Source: Bacteroidales bacterium UBA5235 (lineage in GTDB: Bacteria; Bacteroidota; Bacteroidia; Bacteroidales; VadinHA17). From it: a stretch of 17,723 nucleotides of DNA. Of the stretch, positions 7,501-13,519 are shown one piece after another. The notes under the pieces are model-generated. The model made no database searches. It was not told the DNA's origin and was given only the letters and a program-made list of their open reading frames with translations. The stretch spans positions 159,288 to 177,010 of the forward strand of contig DHUL01000090.1 of the NCBI GenBank assembly GCA_002409145.1, written 5' to 3'. How positions within the stretch are numbered: the first letter of the stretch is position 1; the number at the start of each line of letters is the position of its first letter. The position numbers and the translations under genes are program-made.

Positions 7501-8577
7501 ATGAGCAACAAGGAATTAAATCTTGAACCGGGTGTGATCAGCGGCGAGGATGTGAAGAAGCTGTTTGACTACGCCAATAAGAATGATTTCGCCATTCCTG
7601 CTGTTAATGTGGTAGGAACCGATTCTGTGAATGCAGTACTTGAGACTGCCCGTGAGGTAAAATCACCGGTTATCATCCAGTTTTCCAATGGTGGTGCACA
7701 TTTCTTTGCAGGCCAGGGACTTACCAAGGAGAATCATACAGGCGCCATCGCCGGAGCCATCTCAGGCGCACTCCATGTGCACAATGTATCAGAATATTAT
7801 GGTGTGCCGGTCATACTGCATACTGACCATGCTGCCCGTAAGCTCCTGCCGTGGATTGACGCTCTGCTTGATGCCGGCGAGGAGTTCTATGAAACAAACG
7901 GCAAACCCCTGTTCAGCTCTCATATGCTTGATCTCTCAGAGGAGCCGCTGATGGAGAACATTGAGACCTGCAAAAAGTATCTTGAGAGGATGGACAAGAT
8001 AGGCATGACCCTTGAGATTGAGCTTGGTGTCACCGGTGGCGAGGAAGACGGGGTTGACAACACAGGCGTTCAGAGCTCCAGGCTCTATACCCAGCCGGAA
8101 GATGTTGCATATGCATACGAAGAGCTGCTGAAAGTTTCTCCCAACTTTACAATTGCTGCATCATTCGGTAACGTTCATGGGGTTTATAAGCCCGGCAACG
8201 TAACCCTCAGGCCCGAGATACTGAAGAATTCGCAGGATTATATACAGAATAAATTCAAGACCGGTCCCAATCCTGTGAATTTTGTCTTCCATGGCGGTTC
8301 AGGTTCGGAGAAGCATCTGATCACCGAGGCCATCAGGTACGGCGCCATCAAGATGAACATTGACACTGATATGCAGTGGGCATTCTGGGATGGTGTAAAG
8401 AATTACTACGTGGCCAAAAAGGATTACCTGCAGGGCCAGATAGGTAATCCCGAGGGAGATGACAAACCCAACAAGAAGTATTATGATCCGAGGGTATGGC
8501 TTCGCAAGGGTCAGGAGACCTTCATTGCAAGACTTAAGGAGGCGTTTGCCGACCTTAACGCACTGAACAGGATGTAA
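7501..8577 (+). CDS. fbaA: Class II fructose-bisphosphate aldolase
   Basis: This is the zinc-dependent aldolase that cleaves fructose-1,6-bisphosphate to glyceraldehyde-3-phosphate and dihydroxyacetone phosphate in glycolysis, and does the reverse in gluconeogenesis. The 358 residues match the class IIA (E. coli FbaA-like) length. Visible catalytic and metal features are LHTDHA (Asp109 catalytic, His110 zinc), ELGVTGGEEDGV at 174-185, NVHGVY with His226, HGGSGS starting at the zinc ligand His264, and the phosphate-binding NIDTDMQWAFW at 286-296. The ATG at 7501 starts a typical N-terminus 40 bp after a perfect -7 box. The gene is monocistronic: a strong hairpin terminator begins 22 bp after the stop. 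Confidence 0.97.
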   Translation: MSNKELNLEPGVISGEDVKKLFDYANKNDFAIPAVNVVGTDSVNAVLETAREVKSPVIIQFSNGGAHFFAGQGLTKENHTGAIAGAISGALHVHNVSEYYGVPVILHTDHAARKLLPWIDALLDAGEEFYETNGKPLFSSHMLDLSEEPLMENIETCKKYLERMDKIGMTLEIELGVTGGEEDGVDNTGVQSSRLYTQPEDVAYAYEELLKVSPNFTIAASFGNVHGVYKPGNVTLRPEILKNSQDYIQNKFKTGPNPVNFVFHGGSGSEKHLITEAIRYGAIKMNIDTDMQWAFWDGVKNYYVAKKDYLQGQIGNPEGDDKPNKKYYDPRVWLRKGQETFIARLKEAFADLNALNRM

Positions 8578-8598
8578 GACTTATTAATAAGCTAACAT

Positions 8599-8632
8599 AA
8601 AGCAGGTCAGCACATTGGCGCTGGCCTGCTTT
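8599..8632 (+). terminator. Intrinsic terminator of the aldolase gene
   Basis: Thirteen-base arms (8599-8611 and 8620-8632) pair with only one G-T wobble around an 8-nt loop. The left arm begins AAAG and the right arm ends CTTT, followed by an AT-rich tract. It separates the aldolase transcript from the small gene downstream. Confidence 0.8.
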
Positions 8633-8671
8633 ATTATTGTTGATAAGTTGCGTCTGTCATTAGCCCACAGG

Positions 8672-8956
8672 ATGGCCGTGCGGGCTACTTTAGCATTAAA
8701 ATTGACTGCTGGATTGAGACGCGGACCGTTAACTGAAGAAAAGATAAAGAGGACCACAACACTTACCCTCAGGCTTAATGAGAGGGAGGCGAGGGCGCTC
8801 AGCATCTACTGCAAGCGGTACAGGGTCAGAAGCAAGTCGGACTTCATGAGGCGGACTATCATGCAGGCCATAGTCGGTCGGTTTGATGCTGAGCATCCGT
8901 CATTGTGGGAGCAGGGTGAATTGACCCTCTTCACTCATGAAGCGAAAAATAACTGA
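8672..8956 (+). CDS. Small ribbon-helix-helix-like protein (start uncertain)
   Basis: From the ATG at 8672 this is a 94-residue basic protein. The segment TTTLTLRLNEREARALSIYC (about 28-47) followed by RSKSDFMRRTIMQAIVGRF looks like the strand-helix-helix of a ribbon-helix-helix DNA-binding domain. A conserved-looking HPSLWEQ tail follows. The reading frame can be extended to an ATG at 8615, but that would place the start inside the aldolase terminator loop, so 8672 is preferred. A GTG at 8678 is also possible. A weak -7-like octamer (TATTATTG, 8632-8639) precedes it. A DNA-binding or autoregulatory role is inferred from the fold only. No toxin partner is visible: the next gene encodes a DUF1987 protein, 80 bp downstream and with its own -7 box. 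Confidence 0.6.
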   Translation: MAVRATLALKLTAGLRRGPLTEEKIKRTTTLTLRLNEREARALSIYCKRYRVRSKSDFMRRTIMQAIVGRFDAEHPSLWEQGELTLFTHEAKNN

Positions 8957-8984
8957 AAAGGGGGAAGGGCATATCATATTTTAT

Positions 8985-8992
8985 TACTTTTG
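8985..8992 (+). promoter_or_regulatory. -7 promoter box for the DUF1987 gene
   Basis: TACTTTTG matches TAnnTTTG exactly and lies 44 bp upstream of the DUF1987 ATG. No TTTG -33 box is apparent in the G-rich stretch upstream. Its position suggests that the DUF1987 gene is transcribed separately from the small upstream gene. Confidence 0.5.
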
Positions 8993-9036
8993 TGATTCCA
9001 CGATAGCGGGGGAAAAGGTATCGTCGCGGGATAGAC

Positions 9037-9420
9037 ATGGGATTGGAAATTATTAAAATAGAGCCCACAAGGGTTACGCCTCAGGTTTTGTTCCTTGAGG
9101 GTCATATTGAGCTCCGGGGCAGGTCGATATCTGAGAATTCAACTGACTTTTACAGGCCGCTGGCGGCATGGGTTGATTCCTATGTTGAGAGGACCGAAGT
9201 TCGTACGAGGGTTATATTTGCCTTTGATTTCATAAACACGGCCTCAACGAAGTGGATCTACTCCATTGTCAAGCGGTTGGCTCTATACCCGAATGTCCGT
9301 GAGATGGTTTCCATTGAATGGTTTTATGAGAAGGGTGATGATGATCAATATGAGCTGGGGCAGATAATTCATTCTTTCATTGACTGTCCGTTCATCTTTT
9401 ACGAGACTGAGCAGACCTGA
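9037..9420 (+). CDS. DUF1987 / SiaC-like regulatory phosphoprotein
   Basis: This 127-residue cytoplasmic protein belongs to the DUF1987 (SiaC) family. In Pseudomonas, SiaC is phosphorylated by SiaB kinase and dephosphorylated by the PP2C phosphatase SiaA, and the unphosphorylated form binds a diguanylate cyclase. Family features visible here are an N-terminal strand, the ELRGRSISENSTDFYRPL motif (about 25-42), the phospho-site region FDFINTAST (63-71, with Thr68 placed like the phosphorylated Thr of SiaC), and the acidic IEWFYEKGDDD segment (93-103). The ATG at 9037 gives the expected start. The kinase partner (SiaB-like) is not in the window. A GAF-PP2C phosphatase is encoded about 6.5 kb away on the other strand and might act on it. 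A -7 box precedes the gene, and the tRNA-Gln promoter follows the stop at once. Confidence 0.85.
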   Translation: MGLEIIKIEPTRVTPQVLFLEGHIELRGRSISENSTDFYRPLAAWVDSYVERTEVRTRVIFAFDFINTASTKWIYSIVKRLALYPNVREMVSIEWFYEKGDDDQYELGQIIHSFIDCPFIFYETEQT

Positions 9421-9437
9421 AAATCAGGAAAATTATT

Positions 9438-9445
9438 TATTTTTG
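9438..9445 (+). promoter_or_regulatory. -7 promoter box for tRNA-Gln
   Basis: TATTTTTG matches TAnnTTTG exactly and ends 22 bp before the first base of the mature tRNA, a fitting distance for a short leader. It lies just after the DUF1987 stop codon. Confidence 0.55.
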
Positions 9446-9467
9446 CCACGCCTTATAAGGCGCCGAT

Positions 9468-9540
9468 TGACCCATGGTGTAATTGGCAACACGACGGATT
9501 TTGGTTCCGCAGAGTCCTGGTTCGAGCCCAGGTGGGTCAA
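9468..9540 (+). tRNA. tRNA-Gln (anticodon TTG)
   Basis: A full cloverleaf can be folded. The acceptor is TGACCCA/TGGGTCA (9468-9474 with 9533-9539). The D stem is GTGT/ACAC (9477-9480 with 9489-9492). The anticodon stem is 9494-9498 with 9506-9510, with one A-C mismatch at its top pair. The loop TTTTGGT gives anticodon TTG at 9501-9503. The T stem is CCTGG/CCAGG around TTCGAGC. The discriminator is A9540. CCA is not encoded, so it must be added after transcription. The gene has its own -7 box and terminator. Its 3' end is repeated at 10205. Confidence 0.96.
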
Positions 9541-9588
9541 CATGAGGCCGGCAGAGATGCCGGCTTCAGTTTTTATTCAGGGCCCGAA
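9532..9588 (+). repeat. Direct repeat copy 1: tRNA-Gln 3' end plus terminator region
   Basis: This copy contains the last nine bases of the tRNA and the terminator. The core GTGGGTCAACATG (9532-9544) is identical to 10205-10217. Similarity continues through a hairpin, a CGGCTTCA element, a T5 run and TCAGG-GCCCG-GAA. The two copies are 673 bp apart and in the same orientation. Confidence 0.75.
9544..9575 (+). terminator. Intrinsic terminator of tRNA-Gln
   Basis: The arms 9544-9552 and 9559-9567 pair over 9 bp with one G-T wobble around the loop AGAGAT. A short AG and a T5 run follow. It starts 4 bases after the tRNA end. A diverged hairpin in the same relative position occurs in the second repeat copy. 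Confidence 0.8.
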
Positions 9589-9632
9589 GCCTGCGCTGCA
9601 GTCCGGCACCACGAACTGAATAGATGCCTGGG

Positions 9633-10079
9633 CTATTTTCCCGGACAGACTGACTTATTGCAGACAATTGTCCAGTCATTCATATTTAATATGCCTGAGT
9701 TAATGTAATGACTTCCCATGTTACCCACCAGGTTGAAATGATAGGCATAAACATCAGTTACAGGTATGTCTATCTTGTCGGATTCGTGAATTCGGAATAC
9801 TTCCTGATTTAGTGAGCTCATTAGTTCACCGCTCCACTGGATCATGTACCATTGATACATGTTGTCATTATAATGCACAACTATTTTTGAATCGATTGTA
9901 CCTGTAATTACGTCCACCAGAACGAGGACTCCCTGATCATTCTGGCAGTAAACAGGAGACCAATAGCCTTGTTCGACGGTGTAGCTGAAAGATCTTGTGA
10001 CATCAGGTTTCTGTGCAGAAAGCTGGGTCAATCCAATGCCTGATAACAGGCACACCATAATTAATGTTTTTGTTTTCAT
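9633..10079 (-). CDS. Secreted protein of unknown function
   Basis: I do not recognise this 148-residue protein. It starts with a clear signal peptide (MKTKTLIMVCLLSGIGLTQLSAQ, cleavage near residue 22). The mature part of about 125 residues is rich in Tyr, Val and Asn and appears mostly beta. Three cysteines occur in it (YCQND, and VCNKSVC near the end), so one or two could form disulphides. No lipobox, T9SS tail or membrane segment is seen. The gene stands alone between the two copies of the tRNA-Gln tail repeat and is AT-richer than the aldolase gene nearby (21 G/C of 60 at 9661-9720, against 35 of 60 at 8041-8100). This suggests recent acquisition. An inverted repeat lies directly upstream of its ATG. 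Confidence 0.7.
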   Translation of the reverse strand: MKTKTLIMVCLLSGIGLTQLSAQKPDVTRSFSYTVEQGYWSPVYCQNDQGVLVLVDVITGTIDSKIVVHYNDNMYQWYMIQWSGELMSSLNQEVFRIHESDKIDIPVTDVYAYHFNLVGNMGSHYINSGILNMNDWTIVCNKSVCPGK

Positions 10080-10082
10080 AGT

Positions 10083-10112
10083 TTAAGATTGTTAGTTAAT
10101 ACTAAATCTTAA
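10083..10112. repeat. 8-bp inverted repeat upstream of the secreted-protein gene
   Basis: TTAAGATT (10083-10090) and AATCTTAA (10105-10112) are perfect reverse complements separated by 14 bp. They lie 4 bp upstream of the ATG at 10079. It could be an operator or a leader hairpin, but in AT-rich DNA it may also be chance. Confidence 0.35.
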
Positions 10113-10204
10113 GCCAAAGTTCGATCTTAAAAGTAATCCAGACTTTTCTCCACGTCCCAAAGATTGTTCTCCGCGTACCAAAATGAGACAAAGAGAGCCT
10201 ATAC

Positions 10205-10264
10205 GTGGGTCAACATGGGGACCGCTTTACAAAGCGGCTTCAACTTTTTGTCAGGAGCCCGGAA
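10205..10264 (+). repeat. Direct repeat copy 2: degenerate tRNA-Gln tail and terminator region
   Basis: The first 13 bases equal the tRNA-Gln 3' end plus four flanking bases. GAGCC at 10195-10199, just upstream, may be the eroded T arm. Downstream, a hairpin with different arms sits where the tRNA terminator sits, followed by GGCTTCAAC and T5. The last bases run into the 3' end of the acyltransferase gene. No complete cloverleaf can be folded here, so it is a remnant and not a functional tRNA. Confidence 0.7.
10222..10247 (+). terminator. Terminator-like hairpin in repeat copy 2
   Basis: CCGCTT (10222-10227) pairs with AAGCGG (10232-10237) around TACA, with a T5 run at 10243-10247 on the plus strand. 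It corresponds in position to the tRNA-Gln terminator. No plus-strand gene now needs it, and on the minus strand it lacks a following T run. Confidence 0.4.
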
Positions 10265-11057
10265 CCAGGTCGATTTCCTTTCCGTTTTCGATGTAGTCTG
10301 TCAGATCACCCAAAAACCTGACCATGGGTGCACCGTCAATGACATCATGGTCAACGAGTACAGTCATATTCAAAACTTCCCTGGCTATTATCTCATTCCC
10401 AATTACCACGGGCTTCCGGAGTACTGACCCGATTCCAAACGAGATGGGATGAACCGATTTGTGAATGAACCACCCGTTTACTTTGCCTATCATTCCTACT
10501 GAAGTGACTGATACGTTGCCCATCGTTCTGAATGCTGCTTTCGGGTTTTTTAGCAACACTTTCCAGAAGAGCCTCCTTATAAATGCAGGCAGCCGGTAGT
10601 AAAGTCTCTCATATGCGGATGACTTTTTCTTTAATACAATATCACCACTGTTCAATTGCTGGTTTTTTGCGGAGTCAATTTCCGCCGAGATTTCAGCAGA
10701 AGATTTTTTGTTTACCTTTTCTATAACAAAAGGTATCGGAACCCTTGCCTCACCAATCTTCTTTTCAATGATAAGCGACACGTTGATGTCATTGAAAATT
10801 ATGATTTTCTTTTTGTTATAATAATATGCAGCCGCTTCGGGGTGTTTCGCAATCACACTTCCAACAGCCTTAATCAGCCAGGCATTGAATGAAATGCTGA
10901 TCCCATTTTTCCTGAGTTCCCGGAGCCTGGCCCTGCTTTCAGTGACATCAAACTCAAGCATTGCAGAGATGTGATGTTTCTTCAGGCCAACCCCGAATAT
11001 ATCAAAAGTTGCTATCCTTGACCGGACAATATCCTGAAACTGGTAATTCCTGTTCAT
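10251..11057 (-). CDS. Stand-alone 2-oxoacid dehydrogenase-type (E2/CAT superfamily) acyltransferase
   Basis: This 268-residue protein is the catalytic acyltransferase domain of the E2/chloramphenicol-acetyltransferase superfamily without the lipoyl and peripheral-subunit-binding domains of true E2 subunits. The catalytic motif HDVIDG (237-242, HxxxDG) is intact. The upstream SFNAWLIKAVGSVIAKHPEAA helix and the NVSVTSVGMIG strand are typical of the fold. The frame could start at 11150, but those codons overlap the preceding gene and look non-coding, so ATG 11057 (MNRNYQFQDIVRSR) is chosen, leaving 43 bp after the lipoprotein stop. The acyl donor (probably acyl-CoA) and the acceptor are unknown. 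It is AT-richer than the aldolase gene (22 G/C of 60 at 10681-10740). It may be co-transcribed with the lipoprotein gene. Confidence 0.82.
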   Translation of the reverse strand: MNRNYQFQDIVRSRIATFDIFGVGLKKHHISAMLEFDVTESRARLRELRKNGISISFNAWLIKAVGSVIAKHPEAAAYYYNKKKIIIFNDINVSLIIEKKIGEARVPIPFVIEKVNKKSSAEISAEIDSAKNQQLNSGDIVLKKKSSAYERLYYRLPAFIRRLFWKVLLKNPKAAFRTMGNVSVTSVGMIGKVNGWFIHKSVHPISFGIGSVLRKPVVIGNEIIAREVLNMTVLVDHDVIDGAPMVRFLGDLTDYIENGKEIDLVPGS

Positions 11058-11100
11058 CAGGTGCTTTTTACCATACCCGGGGAACCTTTGCGGGAATGTT

Positions 11101-11706
11101 CTAAAAGATAACTCCGTTATTGTAATAAATAACCAACTGGTTCGAATCATTTACGATTGCAACCGGGTAGTCTGATTTTTCCGGTTTTACCAGCCAGGCC
11201 AGGACATAATCAGGAGTTGAGCCGCCTTCCATTATTGCCTGGTCATAATAGACCAGTTCACAGGTCATGCACCCGTTGGCAACACTTTTACTGTTGCTAT
11301 AGAAGCTGTCATCCTTCATTCTCCCGAGAAACCGTGCTTCAACCTCTGACACACCCATGGAGGGTGATGTCCCGGTATCGATGGCAGAAATGATATCTCC
11401 CAGGAGACCCTCGAATCTTCCGTTTTTGTCGAAATAGAAGAACAGGTCACCCCTCCACACTTTCAGGTTGTTGACATACTGGTAGCAACTTACAAAATAC
11501 TCACCTGAGGCGATACTCTGTAGCCCGTAGAACTGGTAGTTTTCATATGACAGGTCGCTTGCCCCGAAGAGGATTTTGATGGTTTTCAGCTCACGATCAT
11601 CAACCAGGTGGCCTTCCGGTTTTCCTTTAACCAGTTTCGGGCAATCCGACAGCATTTCGCAGGAGACCATGAGAACCAGCAACAGGGGAATGAAGATTCT
11701 TTTCAT
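11101..11706 (-). CDS. Putative lipoprotein of unknown function
   Basis: This 201-residue protein begins with a lipoprotein signal (MKRIFIPLLLVLMVSC, with Cys16 as the lipidation site), so it should be anchored in the outer or inner membrane. The rest alternates polar and aromatic beta-type segments (SYENYQFYGLQSIASGEYFVSCYQYVNNLKVW). Cysteines also occur at NGCMTCELVYYD. I do not recognise a family. The C-terminal part (YVLAWLVKPEKSDYPVAIVNDSNQLVIYYNNGV) resembles the peptidase-associated or PepSY-like domains of secreted proteins only in general appearance. It precedes the acyltransferase gene by 43 bp on the same strand and may share its transcript. Confidence 0.75.
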   Translation of the reverse strand: MKRIFIPLLLVLMVSCEMLSDCPKLVKGKPEGHLVDDRELKTIKILFGASDLSYENYQFYGLQSIASGEYFVSCYQYVNNLKVWRGDLFFYFDKNGRFEGLLGDIISAIDTGTSPSMGVSEVEARFLGRMKDDSFYSNSKSVANGCMTCELVYYDQAIMEGGSTPDYVLAWLVKPEKSDYPVAIVNDSNQLVIYYNNGVIF

Positions 11707-11795
11707 TTCATTAATGGTTAAGGGTCAGCTGGTTTGCTACAAAAATTGTACCAGAAAGGAGCAATCAGTCAAGGCAAAAGCCACTCATGTAAAAG

Positions 11796-11857
11796 GGACC
11801 GGAATTCAAACCCTGTTGGCAAATGGCAGAAGGGCTGAACGGACCGGGATTCAAACC
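11796..11857. repeat. Pair of 17-bp direct repeats around the DUF4256 stop codon
   Basis: The two copies, 11796-11812 and 11841-11857, are GGACCGG followed by A or G and then ATTCAAACC. They differ at one base and are offset by 45 bp. The second copy overlaps the last codons and stop of the DUF4256 gene. The first lies in the 144-bp gene-free gap downstream, in which I see nothing else. Confidence 0.6.
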
Positions 11858-12423
11858 TTTAATGATCCGCGGAATCCCCTGACAACATAATATGATGATG
11901 CGCCATTATGATAGATGAATACACGGCCGAAACGGCGGTCGCCGAAGATTGCCCCGCCATGTTTCCTTATACCGGCAGGGGTCTTAAGCCAGCTTGAAGT
12001 TTTTGAATCGAACTCACCAAGTGTCTGCAAATAGACATATTCCTCCTCCGATAGGAGTTCGATGCCCATGGCAGTTGCCATGTCGATGGCGCTGTCGGAT
12101 GGCTTGAACTCTTTCCTGGAATCCAATGCTTCACGGTCATAGCATAGATTGCGGCGATCCTTCGGGGTTTCGGCTGAGCAGTCATAAAAAACAAACTGGC
12201 CTGTTGCTTTATCATAGCTGACAACATCCGGCTCACCGCCGGTACGCTCCATCACATAAAGTGGCCGGAGCTTTCCCGGGTCAGCTTCCAGCTTTTGCTG
12301 CACATTGTCCCACTTGATTCCTGTATGACGCGCCGGGTTCTTATTGAACCTGTCTCTGAGGAGGGTTATCAGTTGCTCCTTTTCTTCGGGCGCCAGTTCC
12401 TTTTGAATATTATTTTCTGACAT
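11851..12423 (-). CDS. DUF4256 family protein
   Basis: This 190-residue soluble protein fits the DUF4256 family, whose function is unknown. It has the family's characteristic central and C-terminal segments: MATAMGIELLSEEEYVYLQ (about 115-133), LGEFDSKTSSWLKTPAGIRK (135-154), GGAIFGDRRFGRVFIYHNGA (156-175) and the terminal RGFRGSLKV. The N-terminal 30 residues form a charged helix. No signal peptide or membrane segment is seen, so it is probably cytoplasmic. ATG 12423 gives the normal family length. It lies 63 bp after the GH16 stop on the same strand. A 17-bp repeat overlaps its stop codon. Confidence 0.85.
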   Translation of the reverse strand: MSENNIQKELAPEEKEQLITLLRDRFNKNPARHTGIKWDNVQQKLEADPGKLRPLYVMERTGGEPDVVSYDKATGQFVFYDCSAETPKDRRNLCYDREALDSRKEFKPSDSAIDMATAMGIELLSEEEYVYLQTLGEFDSKTSSWLKTPAGIRKHGGAIFGDRRFGRVFIYHNGASSYYVVRGFRGSLKV

Positions 12424-12486
12424 GGTTTTTGATCACTGACAGATGATTATAGTTCCATGTCATATAACAACCGGCAGGGAATTTTG

Positions 12487-13335
12487 TTATTTCTGCGGGA
12501 AGTATGAGTCTTTGGAATAAATCCTGACGTAGTCAATGTCATGGTACTGAGGGAAAACCGTTGTGGAGTCGGGATTTCCCGGCCAACCTCCGCCTACGGC
12601 GGTGTTCAGTATCAGGTAGTGCGGTTTATGGGGAATGCCGCTGGCAGTTGCATGAATCCGGTTGCCGTCGATGAACCAGCGGATCGAGTCGGGCTCCCAT
12701 TCCAGCGCATAAATGTGAAAATCCTTTGTGTAGTCAACATCGCCCCTCCATGTTCCCGAGCTTGATCTTCTGGCGCCGTCGAATGCACAGTAGTGGATGG
12801 TACCATAGAGGACAGTAGGTTCATGGCCGAGGAATTCCATGATGTCAATTTCCGTATACCAGGGTCTCTCTTCCGGTATGAGTCGCTCTTTCCCGGCGGC
12901 GACGGCATCTTCCATGGTCTTCTCCATGAGCCAGTTGCGCTCCTGTGGGTAGAGCCAGTGGGCCGGCCAGAGGCCCTGACCGCCCGGGAGTCTGGCGCGT
13001 ATCTCGAAACGGCCGTAGACCGGTGCAAATTTGTCATTAGTGTCAAGCCTGCCGCTGGTATACTCCTTTGATCCGAATTTACGCACACGGCTCCTGATCC
13101 TCAGGATGCCGTTCTCAATGTAAACCTCATCAGGCAGGTAGTACTGCAGTTCGTTGTGTTTGCTGGTCTCGCGGATCAGCACATTCCATTTCGAGGTGTC
13201 AATGCTCTTTCCGTCGAATTCATCGTACCAGACCAGCCGCCAGTTGTACTGAGGTTTAATCTGTCTCTGGCCGTTAACGCCTCCGGACAGGAAAAATAAA
13301 GCCGTGAGCACAGGGATAAAAAATCTTGTTTTCAT
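12487..13335 (-). CDS. Secreted glycoside hydrolase family 16 (laminarinase-like beta-glucanase)
   Basis: This endo-acting beta-glucanase probably cleaves beta-1,3- or beta-1,3/1,4-glucans outside the cytoplasm. Its 282 residues begin with a signal peptide (MKTRFFIPVLTALFFLSGGV, from ATG 13335). The frame also contains an upstream start at 13389, which would bury the signal peptide, so it was not used. The jelly-roll hallmarks are present: LVWYDEFDG (34-42), YTSGRLDT, YGRFEIRARLPGGQGLWPAHW (107-127), the catalytic EIDIMEF (162-168, Glu162 nucleophile, Glu167 acid/base) and WEPDSIRWFIDG (213-224). The segment between the WPAHW strand and the catalytic motif is unusually long and charged (about 130-160). 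There is no carbohydrate-binding module or T9SS tail, and no SusC/SusD pair nearby. The 184 bp between it and the divergent DUF302 gene holds no exact -7 box. Confidence 0.93.
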   Translation of the reverse strand: MKTRFFIPVLTALFFLSGGVNGQRQIKPQYNWRLVWYDEFDGKSIDTSKWNVLIRETSKHNELQYYLPDEVYIENGILRIRSRVRKFGSKEYTSGRLDTNDKFAPVYGRFEIRARLPGGQGLWPAHWLYPQERNWLMEKTMEDAVAAGKERLIPEERPWYTEIDIMEFLGHEPTVLYGTIHYCAFDGARRSSSGTWRGDVDYTKDFHIYALEWEPDSIRWFIDGNRIHATASGIPHKPHYLILNTAVGGGWPGNPDSTTVFPQYHDIDYVRIYSKDSYFPQK

Positions 13336-13519
13336 ATAGTCAATTTTTAACATAATAATCAACCCGGTAAGTGCTAGGGCGGGAAACACATAGTAAAATT
13401 ACCCATATCATTGATAAAAACAATTTGGCCAGCCACCTGACAATAGAGTTTTCCGAACCATTCCTGCAGTTATTTGTTTATTGTTTGTTAAACCGAATTG
13501 AGAAACAAAATTTTAAACA

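Noticed and set aside
8672..9420. Toxin-antitoxin pair formed by the RHH-like gene and the next gene.
   Set aside because: The next gene is a SiaC-like phosphoprotein, not a toxin; the genes are 80 bp apart and the second has its own -7 box.
9968..10204. Possible second full tRNA gene upstream of repeat copy 2.
   Set aside because: No acceptor 5' arm, D arm or anticodon stem can be folded upstream of 10205. Only the tail and perhaps a GAGCC trace remain.
11058..11150. Longer start for the acyltransferase at 11150.
   Set aside because: The added 31 residues overlap the lipoprotein gene in another frame and do not resemble the fold.
11796..11857. The repeated GGTTTGAAT-CCGGTCC (minus strand) read as tRNA T arms.
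   Set aside because: Bases flanking the TTTGAAT loop cannot form the 5-bp T stem, and no cloverleaf surrounds them.
12464..12490. ATAACAA/TTGTTAT inverted repeat after the GH16 stop as a terminator.
   Set aside because: The stem is AT-only but for one pair, the loop is 13 nt, and no T-run follows on the minus strand.
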